Positions 20,832-32,111 of a stretch of 64,000 nucleotides of DNA are shown here, piece after piece (position 1 is the stretch's first letter; the number at the start of each line of letters is the position of its first letter). Origin of the DNA: Eunapius fragilis. Lineage: Eukaryota > Porifera > Demospongiae > Spongillida > Spongillidae. The notes beneath the pieces were generated by a model. The model ran no database searches. It was not told the origin of the DNA and was given only the letters and a program-made list of their open reading frames with translations. The DNA is taken from the NCBI GenBank assembly GCA_963681505.1, contig OY811992.1, forward strand, positions 1,510,531 through 1,574,530. The letters are read 5' to 3'. Made by a program: the position numbers and the translations under genes.

Positions 20832-21380
20832 GCTGCTAGAGGAACTCGACCGCGAAGACCTGCTGCGCGTTCGTCGATGACGCCGATGGCGGGAACGGGA
20901 CCGCGATGATGAAGAGCTGCTATGGCGCCGTGAATGACGCTTTCGCTTGTGCCGATGGGTTTTTTCCCGAGATCGTTTGCTAACCGAGTGGCGCCTGCGA
21001 GGTCGTTCCGAGCTGACGGAACGAGCCGTTGGAGCAGGGCGTGCCGCCTTGGTCCGCCTAGCGGGAATCACCACCGGCCCGGTAGCATCGGCGTGGCTGT
21101 GAGACTCTTCACCAGAGGAATGGGGGTCTCCAGAAGACGATGCTTCCTCGTTGTCGGGTAGTGCCTCATTTTCAATACCACCTTGTTCGTCGCCGCTCCC
21201 CGCATCCGCAGTCATATCGCTGGGAAAGATGCCGTTTTCCAACATCCTATCAACCAGTGCCTTCTTTGAGCCCGAAGTGGTGAGGTTGGCCTGATTGAGA
21301 TAGAGGCGCAGGACCTCCACGGAGAGGCCCATTAGATGTGCTCGCGTCTGATCGGTCTCGTTATTGTTATCAGAACTCAT
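20292..21380 (-). CDS. Gag-like ORF1 with SAP domain of the YR element
   Basis: ATG at 21380, 362 residues. Residues about 15-50 are SAP-like (LSVEVLRLYL, GSKKALVDRMLENG), a DNA-binding fold. Residues about 115-195 are Arg/Ser-rich with a polyserine run encoded by CTG repeats. From about 215 on there is a gag-like segment typical of DIRS/Ngaro ORF1 proteins (WLEAWNIFL, KYDSLFRQAA). The last codons, after RPSKFQPAG, run into the rearrangement that also broke the recombinase, so the natural C-terminus (perhaps with a zinc knuckle) is lost. Confidence 0.7.
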
Positions 21381-21636
21381 GTGACTACTTTGAGAAGTTC
21401 TGCTAACTGAACTGAGTGAAGCATGTTGTTGATGAGCTTATATACAGGTATACCCCAGGGCAGGTCTATGCCAGTTTATGCAGGTTTATATGCATGTATG
21501 TGCATGCCCAGGGCAGGCCTGTGCAGGTCAGCATGCAGGCTTGTGCAAGTGTGTTGATACAGGATTGATGTGGTTTGACACCTTAGTGAGGCTCTTGCTA
21601 AATTCCCATTAAACACTGTTTCTACCAAACAGTACC
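21381..21636 (-). repeat. Split direct repeat L, outer copy (5' end of element)
   Basis: Starts immediately upstream of the ORF1 start codon and ends AACAGTACC next to target TTGTTTCAC. It probably holds the element promoter and leader; no promoter motif is obvious beyond a TATATA near 21441. Confidence 0.85.
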
Positions 21637-21726
21637 TTGTTTCACACATTTTTATGCATGAGAATAAACGAAGGAGGAAGTATATATGCATATTGAGGCT
21701 GTATTGGGCAACCTTAGAATCATACT

Positions 21727-21966
21727 CTATCGTAGCACAAGAGACCGTTTGATCTGCTCACATATGCATTGGGCCTTCATGCTATCCTTCTTACTCTCAG
21801 GATCGGCTTTGTAGTGCTTCCTGTCGCAAGTCTTCTTTTTTTCATGCGCTTCTTGAAAACTGTCACGCTCCTCAATATCTTGCGACTCGTCAACACAACA
21901 GTCATCATTTAACTTTGCGAGCTTCTTTGAGCGATTCATTTCTCTTCGCGAGCGACGTGATGGCAT
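21727..21966 (-). CDS. Small basic/acidic ORF inside C-tract element
   Basis: 79 residues from ATG, beginning MPSRRSRREMNRSKK and containing HYKADPESKKDS. The YKADPEKK-type repeat is familiar to me from transposon-associated proteins of sponges and cnidarians. The frame is unchanged in unit 2 (59393-59632). It may be a first exon or a remnant; no catalytic domain follows. Confidence 0.4.
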   Translation of the reverse strand: MPSRRSRREMNRSKKLAKLNDDCCVDESQDIEERDSFQEAHEKKKTCDRKHYKADPESKKDSMKAQCICEQIKRSLVLR

Positions 21967-22326
21967 TTTGAAGAAAACAAACCAGACACGTCAAGCTTTT
22001 GGTACCGTGACAAAAACTGTAATAGCGCACTAGTCTATATGAAATATAGAACGTGTTCAACCACACGTTCCCACCCACTTTTATGTCTTCCAAAGGCTGA
22101 TATGGGCTATACTAACAAAACTAAGTTTGCTAGAGATTGAAATTTGTGTCAAGCATAACTCTCGTTACTAACATATATAAAACAAATCCAACTCGACAAT
22201 AAGTTTCTAACTTGTTGGTTCTAGAGCTTCCGCATAACGGCTAACATTATGCTTCAATCGTGACAAAGATGCAATGCAATAAATCTCTTATCCGAGCGAA
22301 TCTTATCTTATCAGATCCGGAAGAAG

Positions 22327-22557
22327 ATGGAGAAACTTTTTTTCAGGTTCGAGTGTGGGAACGAAAGAGCATTACCTCTGTTGTCTGAGCTTTCTAAGCA
22401 TCGGCAGTTTTATTACATTGTAGGTAATTGTTGGCTGTATCCAAATACGCTCGCTAAAGGCCAACTGATTCTACGGTGCAACGGCAATAGTGGAATCTTG
22501 TGTTTTGCTAATCGTATTCATCACACTTCAAATCCTACTTTGGACCTACTAACGTAG
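22327..22557 (+). CDS. Small ORF inside C-tract element
   Basis: 76 residues from ATG, beginning MEKLFFRFECGNER. The unit-2 copy (60001-60234) keeps the frame despite several substitutions and one extra Asn codon, suggesting recent coding constraint. No family recognised. Confidence 0.35.
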   Translation: MEKLFFRFECGNERALPLLSELSKHRQFYYIVGNCWLYPNTLAKGQLILRCNGNSGILCFANRIHHTSNPTLDLLT

Positions 22558-22882
22558 GTCCTGATTGTACTAGTAGTTTTGGTATTAAAATGCATGTTCT
22601 TGTTTCTGGTGAGGTACAGGCTAGGTATGATGTTGCGTACCTACCGTGAATGTGCCAAGGTCGTCACAAGGTTTGAGCTGCAAAACACGCCGATAGGGGG
22701 AGGTCACAAGCTGTTATACGATTAAAATTCATTTTCCGCGGTCGAGGTCAAATCCCCGTGTACGGTCAAATGCGCACTGCTATAATCTGTCAAATCCCTC
22801 ACTAATCCCCTATATGTCCCGGGGGGGGGGGGGGGGGGGGGGGGGGGGTTGCAGTTACCATTGATAGTTGCATTATGCACCT

Positions 22883-23115
22883 ATCATTGTTACGTGAGGA
22901 CCCCCCCCCCCGGGGGCAAAGTCGGGATTAGGTGGGGATTTGACACATGAATATCATTACTGGCCACACATTTGACCATAGTCGGGCACGTAGTATAGAC
23001 ATTTGACCGGTTATTAATCCCCAACCAGGGGCAGTTTGCTTTAATAAAGGTCAAATCCCTCCTAATGCCCCGGGGAGGGGGGGGGGGGGGGGTGTCTCAC
23101 GTAACAATGATAGGT
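22883..23115. mobile_element. Short C/G-tract inverted-repeat element
   Basis: Its ends are inverted copies: CATTGTTACGTGAGG with a C run on the left, and a G run with TCTCACGTAACAATG on the right. Inside are GGATTTGACA and its complement. Copies at 34163-34396 and 60550-60775. It shares the word GCACCTATCA with the larger C-tract element and is probably a relative. Non-autonomous. Confidence 0.6.
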
Positions 23116-23710
23116 GCATTATGTCATTGTGGGAATGGTGTACCCCTCCCGCGGGGTATGGGGGCTTGTCGTAAGCTATCATCGGTGTCTGGTGCAGAGA
23201 ACCCCTGGAGCCAACGTAAAATGACGCAAAACCTTAACTATACACCAAAGGGGTCATTTCACGGTTAATTGTACCACTCTAGATACACCACTCTGAAGTA
23301 CCATGTATTCTCCCGCACGTATACAAATTTGCAATATGTTTGTATATCTATTCAGTTCATGAAATACAAATGTTTGAATAGAAACGTTTTATGATTCGTG
23401 CAAATGGAAGTTATGGAGGGGCATCCAATCAGTGTTTGTTGTAATAAATTGTTCATATGTTTGCCATGAATTTATAATGAGTTTTTAAGTACAAGAAGTC
23501 TTTATGCTGTAAAATTTACCATTTTTAAAATATGGATAGCTGGTAGTACTCACTAGCTTTAGTGTTCATGGTTTACTGGGATGAGGATTCCTTGATGTGA
23601 GGAATATTTAGTTGAAAGGTAGCAGCCATTTTAATTCCTCCCCTGCAACGCTCCACTTAACGCAATATTATGGCAAGAACCCACAAATTGTACGGGTCAA
23701 AATCAACTGT

Positions 23711-24835
23711 CTACACACATCTAGTCATTAGAACATGGCTGGCTTCATCCATCTCCTTCTTGCTCAGCCTGTAGGTTCTGTTGTTGGATTGACTCGTGTT
23801 AAAATGTCCATATCTAACATCTTCACACTTCGCGTAGACAAACGATTTTGCAAGTATGCAAGGGTGGAAGGAATGTTACAGTAATGGTGCGTCCTTCGTT
23901 ATCAACATTCAGTACACAACCAAGCCAGCATGACCCATCGAAGGCTACAGTGACGTAACCATTAATGCAAGAGAATGAACAGAATGTTTCAAGCTAACTC
24001 TTTCTATTCTGGAGTTGGACTATTTGAAAATTTCTAAAATGTTCTCACCAACCGGCACAATTCTGTGTAGTTGTTGAGTACCTGGGACTATTTTACTCGT
24101 TTTCAACCTCTCTTCCAGTAGTTGAGCTTCCTGGACGTACTTGTCCAAGGTTGCATAACCAAATTGAATTCCCTTTATGTGAGTAACCACAAAGAGTTAG
24201 CGTGCTGTACATATTTGGCTATCATAAGGTCACTGGAGGCTAGCTATGGTTGCTGTTCGCTTGAGGGTCCCTCCAGCACAAACTTTCTGTGGGAAGTAGC
24301 AAAAAAGTGCCACTCAGCTTCCACTCCAAAATCTTGATAATGGTAGCATAAAAACTTTTTGTATTGTGCAGCGCAACCATCCTACATATAGTAGATTTGT
24401 TGCTTCCAAAGTGTTGTGTTAGGAAGTCCACAAGTTTCCGCTGGAATAGATGAACAGCAATTGTGTCATGCTGCTTATTGTCAGATATTACTTAGTAGCA
24501 AAGGCTTGTGGTAGTTTTTTTTTAGCTTGGTAGTAACCCATAAAAGTATGGACTGTTGCAGGTTCATTATTCCAGTGAAACGATTGGATTTCATCCTGAA
24601 CCACAAAACAAAGTCTGCAATCATCAGAACCTCCCCTTCTTGGAGACTCTCCCTTTTCTGTTACATAAATGCAGCTTGCATTTTGGCTGTTAAGTCATGG
24701 TTAAGTAACTTTCTCAGCATACTGACAAACGTATTGATGCATTCATCAGCTTGTAGAATTTTTGTATCTAGTGTAGCATGGTCAGTAGTTTTCCACTGCT
24801 GGAACTGTACCAGGGCATTCACTTCAACTGCCTAA
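23711..24835 (-). pseudogene. Decayed transposon-associated gene of an invertebrate family, unit 1
   Basis: Read on the minus strand with frame changes, ordered blocks of one protein appear. They are TLDTKILQADECINTFVSM with LTAKMQAAFM; FVVQDEIQSFHWNNEPATV; DGCAAQYKKFLCYH; DFGVEAEWHFFATSH; SLQ*PY; KIVPGTQQLHRIVPVGENI; and a C-terminal WLGCVLNVDNEGRTITVTF and RTYRLSKKEMDEA block ending at 23711. I know this block order from uncharacterised transposon-associated proteins common in cnidarian, sponge and arthropod genomes; this is from memory and unchecked. Stops and frameshifts are frequent. Upstream, 25690-25760 (minus) still encodes LARADPEKKKAYERN, the basic N-terminal repeat typical of the same proteins. 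Confidence 0.6.
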
Positions 24836-25118
24836 ATAGCAATCTAAATTAGGAGGGTAGCATTGCATTAATGCAAGGCAGTGTCAATAATGCTTTAGTT
24901 GGCCTCTGCTCAACGCTTGAAGTCCCCAGTATAGTTTTGACATCGGTGGTTTCTTATAAAACCGCTGGACGATGAATATAATCCTTGTACTGATAAAGTT
25001 AGCAAAAATGTTCGCAACACTACATGTTGTAGGAAAGTATTTATACTACAGCATTATGTACCCTTGTTATTCAACCATCCCTTCATATGTTGGTATCAGC
25101 TGCAGAATATTTGCGATG

Positions 25119-25285
25119 CCCTAGACCTTGATAAATTGCAAACAAATTAACGGGGTATACCGGGTATACCACATACGGAACTAGCACCATTAATTACCCT
25201 AGACCTTACTAAATCGCAAACAAATTAACGGGGTATACCCCGTATATATGGGGTATACCACGTACGGAACTAGCACCATTAATTA
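25119..25285. repeat. Two tandem units of 78 and 89 bp with palindromic core
   Basis: Both units run from CCCTAGACC to GCACCATTAATTA. The second has an extra GTATACCCCGTATATATGGG-type segment that makes a near-perfect palindrome of GGGGTATACC words. Copies at 36400-36566 and 62753-62919. Confidence 0.8.
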
Positions 25286-26585
25286 ATACTGTATTATTAT
25301 TGAATTGCAGCATATTAGGCCCAGGTTTTATAATCCAATTTTGCCTTTATCAGGTATACTGAAATGACAGAGAAGGTAGCAAACAAGAGGGAACCCGTTC
25401 CTGACTACAAGGTATGGCCATGTGTTGATAAATTACTTACTTGTACCCTTTTGTCAAATAAATTACATCAAGCATGCTTTGACGATTTTAATAAATTGTC
25501 TGTTCAAATGCCAGAACGTTTTGTGCTAAGTAGGCCCCAATGCCAAAGTTTCAGAGCTCTGTTTAGTTTTTTTTACCTATCCACTAAATAATGGATATAC
25601 ATTCATGTAAATTAGGTATCCTTTGCACAAATTATTCTTGCCTAGGCATAAGTTAATAAACAATCGTTACCAATAATTTTCTGCGCTCACTGAGAGGTGG
25701 CGATCGTTGCGCTCATAGGCCTTCTTCTTTTCTGGATCAGCTCGCGCTAATAGACCTACTTTTAGCCTAGCTTGTAGCTGACACCTTCTTTATGGGGATT
25801 TGCTTTATATCATGCTCACCTTGTTGATTTCTTTAAACTGATGACTATTAATAACCAAAGGGTTCTTGTGCGGTGAATATCATAGTAGGCGTATGGCCAG
25901 GATACGAGATTTTTGTGTTCATGAAACCCTATATACAAAATTAGGTTACTACTCACTTTTGTGTAGCAGCAATTGGTTCTGTTGGCGCTCTTGAACAACA
26001 TTTCTAGCTCGAGTTCTTCATGGCGGAAGGAAGAAGAATGAGAAGAGTACAAATGGCGGTGAATAACAGTTGGACCGGGTACCTGTCGTGGGTACGAGTA
26101 TTTTTTTTCTCTAATAGCACACGCTGGAATGACACAGGACCAACACAACACTGTTCCTATCTGTGTTATTGTTCGATAGCGACAAAGATGGAAGTGATCA
26201 GATTCACAGTAGTCCCTCCAAACGCGAGTGACATTCTTTTAATGACGTTCATTATCTGACAATAATTCTATATGGAACCTGCTTCTGCTAATCAAAACTG
26301 ATAAGGGGGAAAATGGTGTGACTACTTTCCCAAATATGATAATCATATATGGAAAGTATAATTCAAATACAAGGTGATGTGGTGGAAGCCATCTTCGATG
26401 GTGTTCTAAGAATAACTGACTCTGTGAGTTATTTAGATGCACTCACACTCACATAATGCGTGCAAGTTTGCAATGCGAGTCATGCTGTGTATACTTGTGA
26501 GTGTATTGGTTGGTCATTTTGTGTGTACTGATCCCAATAAATGCAGACCATGTATATTTCAGTATAAAAAATGACCAACCATTTC
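25286..26585. other. Transposon-rich flank without a confident gene
   Basis: Several small frames occur on both strands (for example a plus-strand frame from 26020 and an overlapping minus-strand one). None shows a domain except the short minus-strand ADPEKKKAYERN remnant at 25690-25760. The same sequence recurs at 36567-37866 and from 62920 to the window end. Confidence 0.4.
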
Positions 26586-26912
26586 TATATAATGGCCCAG
26601 CAAATTAAACTGTTGTGGGGCATTTAGCCTAAAATGTTCCATTTCTTAAATTGTGCTCTGACAATCTGTGTACAATGTAATCATTTATTTTGTATGAAAC
26701 TAGAATACAAGTTCAATATTTCAATTACATTAATGGCTGTCTTGACCTATGTCTAGCAAAGGGGAAGAAATCCTGTTCTTCTTGGAACATTCAAGTTATC
26801 AAGGCGCAGTTCTTCACCACGAGCAGTAAATTTAATCTCGGCCTCAACATTGAGTACAACCACATCATGTTTTCAAGATAAGTTGTTTGTTAACGAAGAT
26901 AAAAGTTATGAT

Positions 26913-28069
26913 ATGCTAGTTGAATCCTGTTCAATGACTCAACCTTATTCTTTACTTGATATTCTCAAAGAAAATGGTATCAGTATTGATGACGATTGGA
27001 AAACAGAAAAGTGTGATATTATTGCTGCAATTGGTATTGCTAAATATTTTGAAGGCTGTGACAATTTATTAAGCATTATTCATGAACCAACAAAAAAGCT
27101 AACGCAATCGAGTGCAACCACGTCGTCATCAACACAATCACACACAAAGTTAGCGTTTAAAGGTGCAGTGTTGAACTCCGGTTTGGCAGTGGTGTGTGGT
27201 CGCCAGCTGTTCCCTAGCAACAATCTGACAACATGGTTGGCTAATTCAGATATGCATCCTGATGTTGCTATATACCCCTTTACAGAACTGGGTAATTTTA
27301 TACCCCTTAACAGAAGTGGGTAACACCGATGCTCTGAAAGCACTGGATGTGATGCAACGCAATTTGATTCCTTATGTGGGAATAGAGTGTCGTTCTGGTA
27401 AAAAACTACTTTGTACAGCACGACAGTGTGCAATAAAATGCATTGAACTTCTTCGCTTAGAAAGAGCTTATGGTTCCAGTAGTTCTGAATTTATTGGATT
27501 TGTATTACCTGATCTCCAAGAAACCAGTGAAGAAGACAAAATAGCAAAGGGAATAGCAAGCATGGTAGTAGAGGAACAAATCCCTGTGTTATCTGATCCA
27601 CCGGTGACCAGTGAAATAGAAGGACTAGGAGCAACCATGTTACCAGAGGAACAAACCTCTTCCAATGATGCAACGACTGGTGAAGAGAAAGGTATGGTAG
27701 AAACTAGTGAGACATCAGTGGCTGAAGTGCTAGCTAAGAAGAAATATCCACTATCGAAGCAAAACCTGGCAATCAAGGTTACAGTGACTTGGAACAGTGA
27801 GCATTTGGCCTTTGATGTCAAATATGATGTCCTGAAATGCAAAGAAGGTGATGTTGTCAATTCCTTGGTAATACAAAAACAGAAGAATCGTAGTCTTTCA
27901 AATGGCCAATTTAGTCACTTTTTCAAATTGACTGATGAAGAGTTAAAAGTAGTGAAAGGTTCCATTCATTCTTCCCTAAAACGGGACAAACGTTTATGGC
28001 CAGGTATTGAACAATTGTGATTTCGATAAACCATTGGAACAATTTCATAGTTGTTTCTCATTTGTATTT
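26913..28069 (+). pseudogene. Kinase-like gene copy at contig end, frame broken by homopolymer indels
   Basis: Matches 38194-39348 apart from extra or missing single bases in short homopolymers: an extra T near 27297, an extra A and a lost T near 27845-27862, and an extra T near 27994. The sequence then ends in Ns. Because the same locus is read without these errors after the gap, I think this is the unpolished end of a contig and not a real pseudogene. Confidence 0.75.
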
Positions 28070-28269
28070 NNNNNNNNNNNNNNNNNNNNNNNNNNNNNNN
28101 NNNNNNNNNNNNNNNNNNNNNNNNNNNNNNNNNNNNNNNNNNNNNNNNNNNNNNNNNNNNNNNNNNNNNNNNNNNNNNNNNNNNNNNNNNNNNNNNNNNN
28201 NNNNNNNNNNNNNNNNNNNNNNNNNNNNNNNNNNNNNNNNNNNNNNNNNNNNNNNNNNNNNNNNNNNNN
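28070..28269. other. 200-N assembly gap
   Basis: Exactly 200 N. Sequence before it (16995-28069) and after it (28270-39348) are the same region twice, so the gap most likely joins two overlapping contigs. Confidence 0.98.
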
Positions 28270-29287
28270 ATGTTGATGAATCCAGTGATGCTTCCCTTTA
28301 CACCGCGGCTCAGAGCCTTGTAGTTCTTTGTAAGGATCCACCTTCACACCAACAACAAAAAGCCACACCCACATTCAAATCCCCTTTAGGAAGCACTAAT
28401 CCCCTTAGTACTGTTTCTGCACAGAAGACATGTCCAAGATAAAGTGTACTAAATACATCCTGTCTGCTTCACCTTCATATTCGCCTTTGGGCTACTGCCT
28501 ATTCCACATGGTGAAACAGACATGGGTCATAAATGATAAGTGTCTTTGAAGCGCAGCTGCTAAACACAAGAGGCGCTTGTATAAAGGCCTCGCGATGGTT
28601 GAAGTAACCTGAGTGGCTATTTTACTGGATAAGATTGAGACAACCTTGACAGCTTCGTTGCCTCCAAACCATAGATTGAAGGGCCGTTCATAAACTACGT
28701 CACGCTATTTTTGATTGTGTATAATACATCGTCACACTGGCTAGAGCGCATGCGCAAAGTTTCGACGTTTGAAACTCTTCCGAAACTCTTCGTGTAAGTC
28801 GGATGTGTTGATATCATTATGTTTGGTTGGTTTTCGGTTTTCTTTTTTGGTGTAACCGCCTGTATGGTCAATGCATGTTTCTAACAGCGGCTGGTCACAA
28901 TTTAGGCGTTTGTCTTGTTTTTTACCTGTGTGTGTTGTGTGTGTGTACGAGCGCGTGTTTATTTATGCGCTTTTGTGCTTGTTTAATATGCTCATGTGTA
29001 TGTTTGTACGTGTTGTGCTCATGTGTATGGGGGAAATCAGCGGCCCTAAAACCAGGAGCGCCTAATTTCGGTGAAGGCGCTAAATAATGGCCGAAGTTAG
29101 AGCGGTGCATTAGTATATACTGTTTCCCTCCCTCCCCCTGCGACGGGTGCACTACAACGCCACTTGTTGTCCTTGTCACAAGCACCCACTAAGTACAATA
29201 TAACAATGTACAAGGAAAGTCACGTGCGAATGACGTCATGTGTTTTAGAACGCTCGGAGTCGTTATGCACCTATCAATGGTAACTGC

Positions 29288-29324
<37 letters not shown>

Positions 29325-31005
29325 TTCCGGGACATATGGAGGATTTGACATTTATTAAATCAAATGCCCCACTGTTGGGGACTAATAACTGGTCAAATGA
29401 CCCCTCGACGACCCAGTCCCGTTACATGTTTGATACCTTTTATAACCTACGGTTTCGTTCCTGCTATTCAAAACGAACGCGCGTTAGCCTTTGTAGGTAT
29501 ACAGCTGATATTGTGCCGCTATAAGAGTTGTAGTTATAACAAGATATAAAAATTTAATTAAAATAATGTAGGATTTGTAGACAGCAATTGAGTAAAAAGT
29601 AAGGAAACGAGGAATTACGGCATTTATTTAATTATAAATATTACATGCCTACTTTTAGCACACAATTTCAAGGAGTAGATTTGCTAAATAATGTAGGTCT
29701 GTAATATTTATAATTAAATGAATGCCGTAATTCCTTGTTTCCTTACTTTTTACTCAATTGCTGTCTACAAATCCTACATCACCAATTTTATTTTAATTAA
29801 ATTTTTGTATCTTAATTCCCCACCTAGCAAGAGCGAACTAACCCAGCCCGAGCATGCGTCCCATTGACTGTATGCGGTAAAAGGGGGGTAAGGCAGAGCA
29901 CCCTGTGAGACTACGTGCCCAAATGGCTATAGGTAGCTAAGGGAGGCAAGAGCCGACCGCCATACCCTAGGCTAGCAGATAGCCATCGTAGGGTGAATGG
30001 GGTGCAAGCTGTATGCGTAGCCTCAGGTAAGGCGCTGACCGCCATGCCCTAGGTTGCGTGACCATTGTGGGGCCGATGGGGTGCGGGCCGTAGTACAATA
30101 GCCATGTGTTGAGCAGTGGCCCCCCAGGGGACCGCCTACCTATTTTTTAATGAGATAGGAACAGCAAATGGCATACATACACATATAGGTGTGCACCAAA
30201 ATATAGAATACAGCAAAATTATAGAATACAGTTCAACAAGCCATGTCAATCACAGAAGTACATGTATCACATTGCGAACTAATGACAGAACACAAAATAC
30301 AAGATACGGGGAGTTGGTGGGAGGGTGACTACTTTGAGAAGTTCTGCTAACTGAACTGAGTGAAGCATGTTGTTGATGAGCTTATATACAGGTATACCCC
30401 AGGGCAGGTCTATGCCAGTTTATGCAGGTTTATATGCATGTATGTGCATGCCCAGGGCAGGCCTGTGCAGGTCAGCATGCAGGCTTGTGCAAGTGTGTTG
30501 ATACAGGATTGATGTGGTTTGACACCTTAGTGAGGCTCTTGCTAAATTCCCATTAAACACTGTTTCTACCAAACAGTACCTTAATTCCCCACCTAGCAAG
30601 AGCGAACTAACCCAGCCCGAGCATGCGTCCCATTGACTGTATGCGGTAAAAGGGGGGTAAGGCAGAGCACCCTGTGAGACCACGTGCCCAAATGGCTATA
30701 GGTAGCTAAGGGAGGCAAGAGCCGACCGCCATACCCTAGGCTAGCAGATAGCCATCGTAGGGTGAATGGGGTGCAAGCTGTATGCGTAGCCTCAGGTAAG
30801 GCGCTGACCGCCATGCCCTAGGTTGCGTGACCATTGTGGGGCCGATGGGGTGCGGGCCGTAGTACAATAGCCATGTGTTGAGCAGTGGCCCCCCAGGGGA
30901 CCGCCCAAAGTTAACCCCCCATAAAGGCTGTATTTCCAGTGTTGGTGCCAATGGTATGTAAGTAAAAAGGGAAACAACAAACACAAAAGCATAGTTTGAT
31001 AACAG

Positions 31006-31496
31006 TTAAGGAGCTCTAGCAATCTGTGCTGTCGTCGAGGAGTGGTTTGGTGTATGGCGAACATATACTGAATATGCGTCACTTCGCCAACGGCCTAGTT
31101 GCTTGATAGTTTCAGTAGGCAGGCCAGCTCTTGCTGCAGCTGTGGCTGCACCTATTCTAAAGCTGTGGGTATTAAAGTTCCCGGGGTCGTACCCAATACG
31201 ACGCAGCAATGAACGGAGGGTAGACCGAAGCCTTCGGGATGACAGGGGCCTGCCAGATGCGAAATGAAATAATGGAGCACCTGGTTTTGCATGACAGCAT
31301 TTCAAGTAGGACTTCATGGTTAGAACTGGACAGCAAACTTCGCCCGTGAGTCCCATTGAAATGCTGGACCCGTTCCCCAGCTGATCGGTCTTTGAGTACT
31401 TGATGTTCAGCTTCAGCTCATCAGGTGTAAGTAGGACGTCCTTCCTGGTTAAAAAACGCCCCCTTCTCATGGCTTTCCTGTTAGTTGTAAACTCGC
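31006..31496 (-). pseudogene. Tyrosine recombinase catalytic domain, second reading
   Basis: Same as 19726-20216, with the inverted core-binding fragment again on the plus strand at 31502-31627. Confidence 0.75.
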
Positions 31497-31571
31497 AGCC
31501 ATGCCCAGCCAGCAAACGCTCTGTAGCTCTGTTTGCAGCCCATCTGAGCAACACGTTGAGTGTGAAGACTA

Positions 31572-32080
31572 TCAGGGTGTACCTAGCAGCCATCTCGTAC
31601 CTCCACCACCTGCAGGTTGGAATTTAGAGGGCCGAAAGGGCTGCCTGGTTGCGCACCACACCAATATGTCTTCTTTGAGGTGGTCCCAGGCAATCAACTT
31701 AGACTTGTCCCTAGCTGCAGCTTGTCTAAACAGTGAATCATATTTGAGGCAAGCAGCTGCTGAGTATGCTGTGAACAGATGGCATATTATGGCCTGGTAT
31801 TTCACCAATTGAAGGGCCTCTCGAGGATGGGATTGGACACGCACTGCCAGGAATATATTCCAAGCCTCGAGCCAAGAAGCCAGGTCATGAACCTGTCTCT
31901 TGGCTGGGCGTTGTCTCTTGTTACCGGTACCCAGTCTCTCGCGCCCGCCAAACAACAACTCGTCATGCACAGGTAGTAATTTATCGAATTTGATAAACTT
32001 ACCGAGCCTGATGCGACGTATGAGGTGCTTGGGCGGAGTAGCAGTACACGCGACGAAGGGGGAGAATGCTGATGGACCAG

Positions 32081-32111
<31 letters not shown>

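Larger units (their letters stand above)
18532..21638 (-). mobile_element. Tyrosine-recombinase element with split direct repeats (PAT/Ngaro-like)
   Basis: In element (minus) orientation the order is repeat L (21636-21381), gag-like ORF, broken recombinase, repeat R (19625-19301), repeat L again (19300-19045), spacer, repeat R again (18856-18532). The L copies are 256 bp and look identical; the R copies are 325 bp with at least one difference. This A1-ORFs-B1-A2-B2 layout is the known hallmark of PAT/Ngaro-type YR retrotransposons. The empty site in unit 2 (59330-59332) reads ATATCTTGTTTC. Both element borders and the internal repeat junction share the same CTT, which fits site-specific recombination of a circle without long target duplication. 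No reverse transcriptase is present. Confidence 0.85.
17986..22882. mobile_element. C-tract terminal-inverted-repeat element, unit 1 copy with nested insertions
   Basis: The left end reads ATCAATGGTAACTGCAAC followed by a run of over 30 C and then TTCCGGGACATATGG. The right end near 22815-22870 is the inverse: TATATGTCC, a run of over 25 G, then GTTGCAGTTACCATTGAT. Subterminal words are also inverted copies (GGATTTGACA near the left, TGTCAAATCC near the right). Inside lie a palindromic repeat, a YR element and two small ORFs. The unit-2 equivalents are 58232-58828 (internally deleted) and 58829-60545. No transposase is recognisable, so the class is unknown and the exact outer ends are uncertain. 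Confidence 0.6.

Noticed and set aside
18532-21638. Crypton (YR DNA transposon) classification
   Set aside because: Cryptons lack split direct repeats and gag-like ORF1; the repeat order here is of PAT/Ngaro type, with RT lost.
26913-28069. A true kinase pseudogene
   Set aside because: Its frameshifts are homopolymer indels confined to the contig end, and the same locus is intact after the gap.
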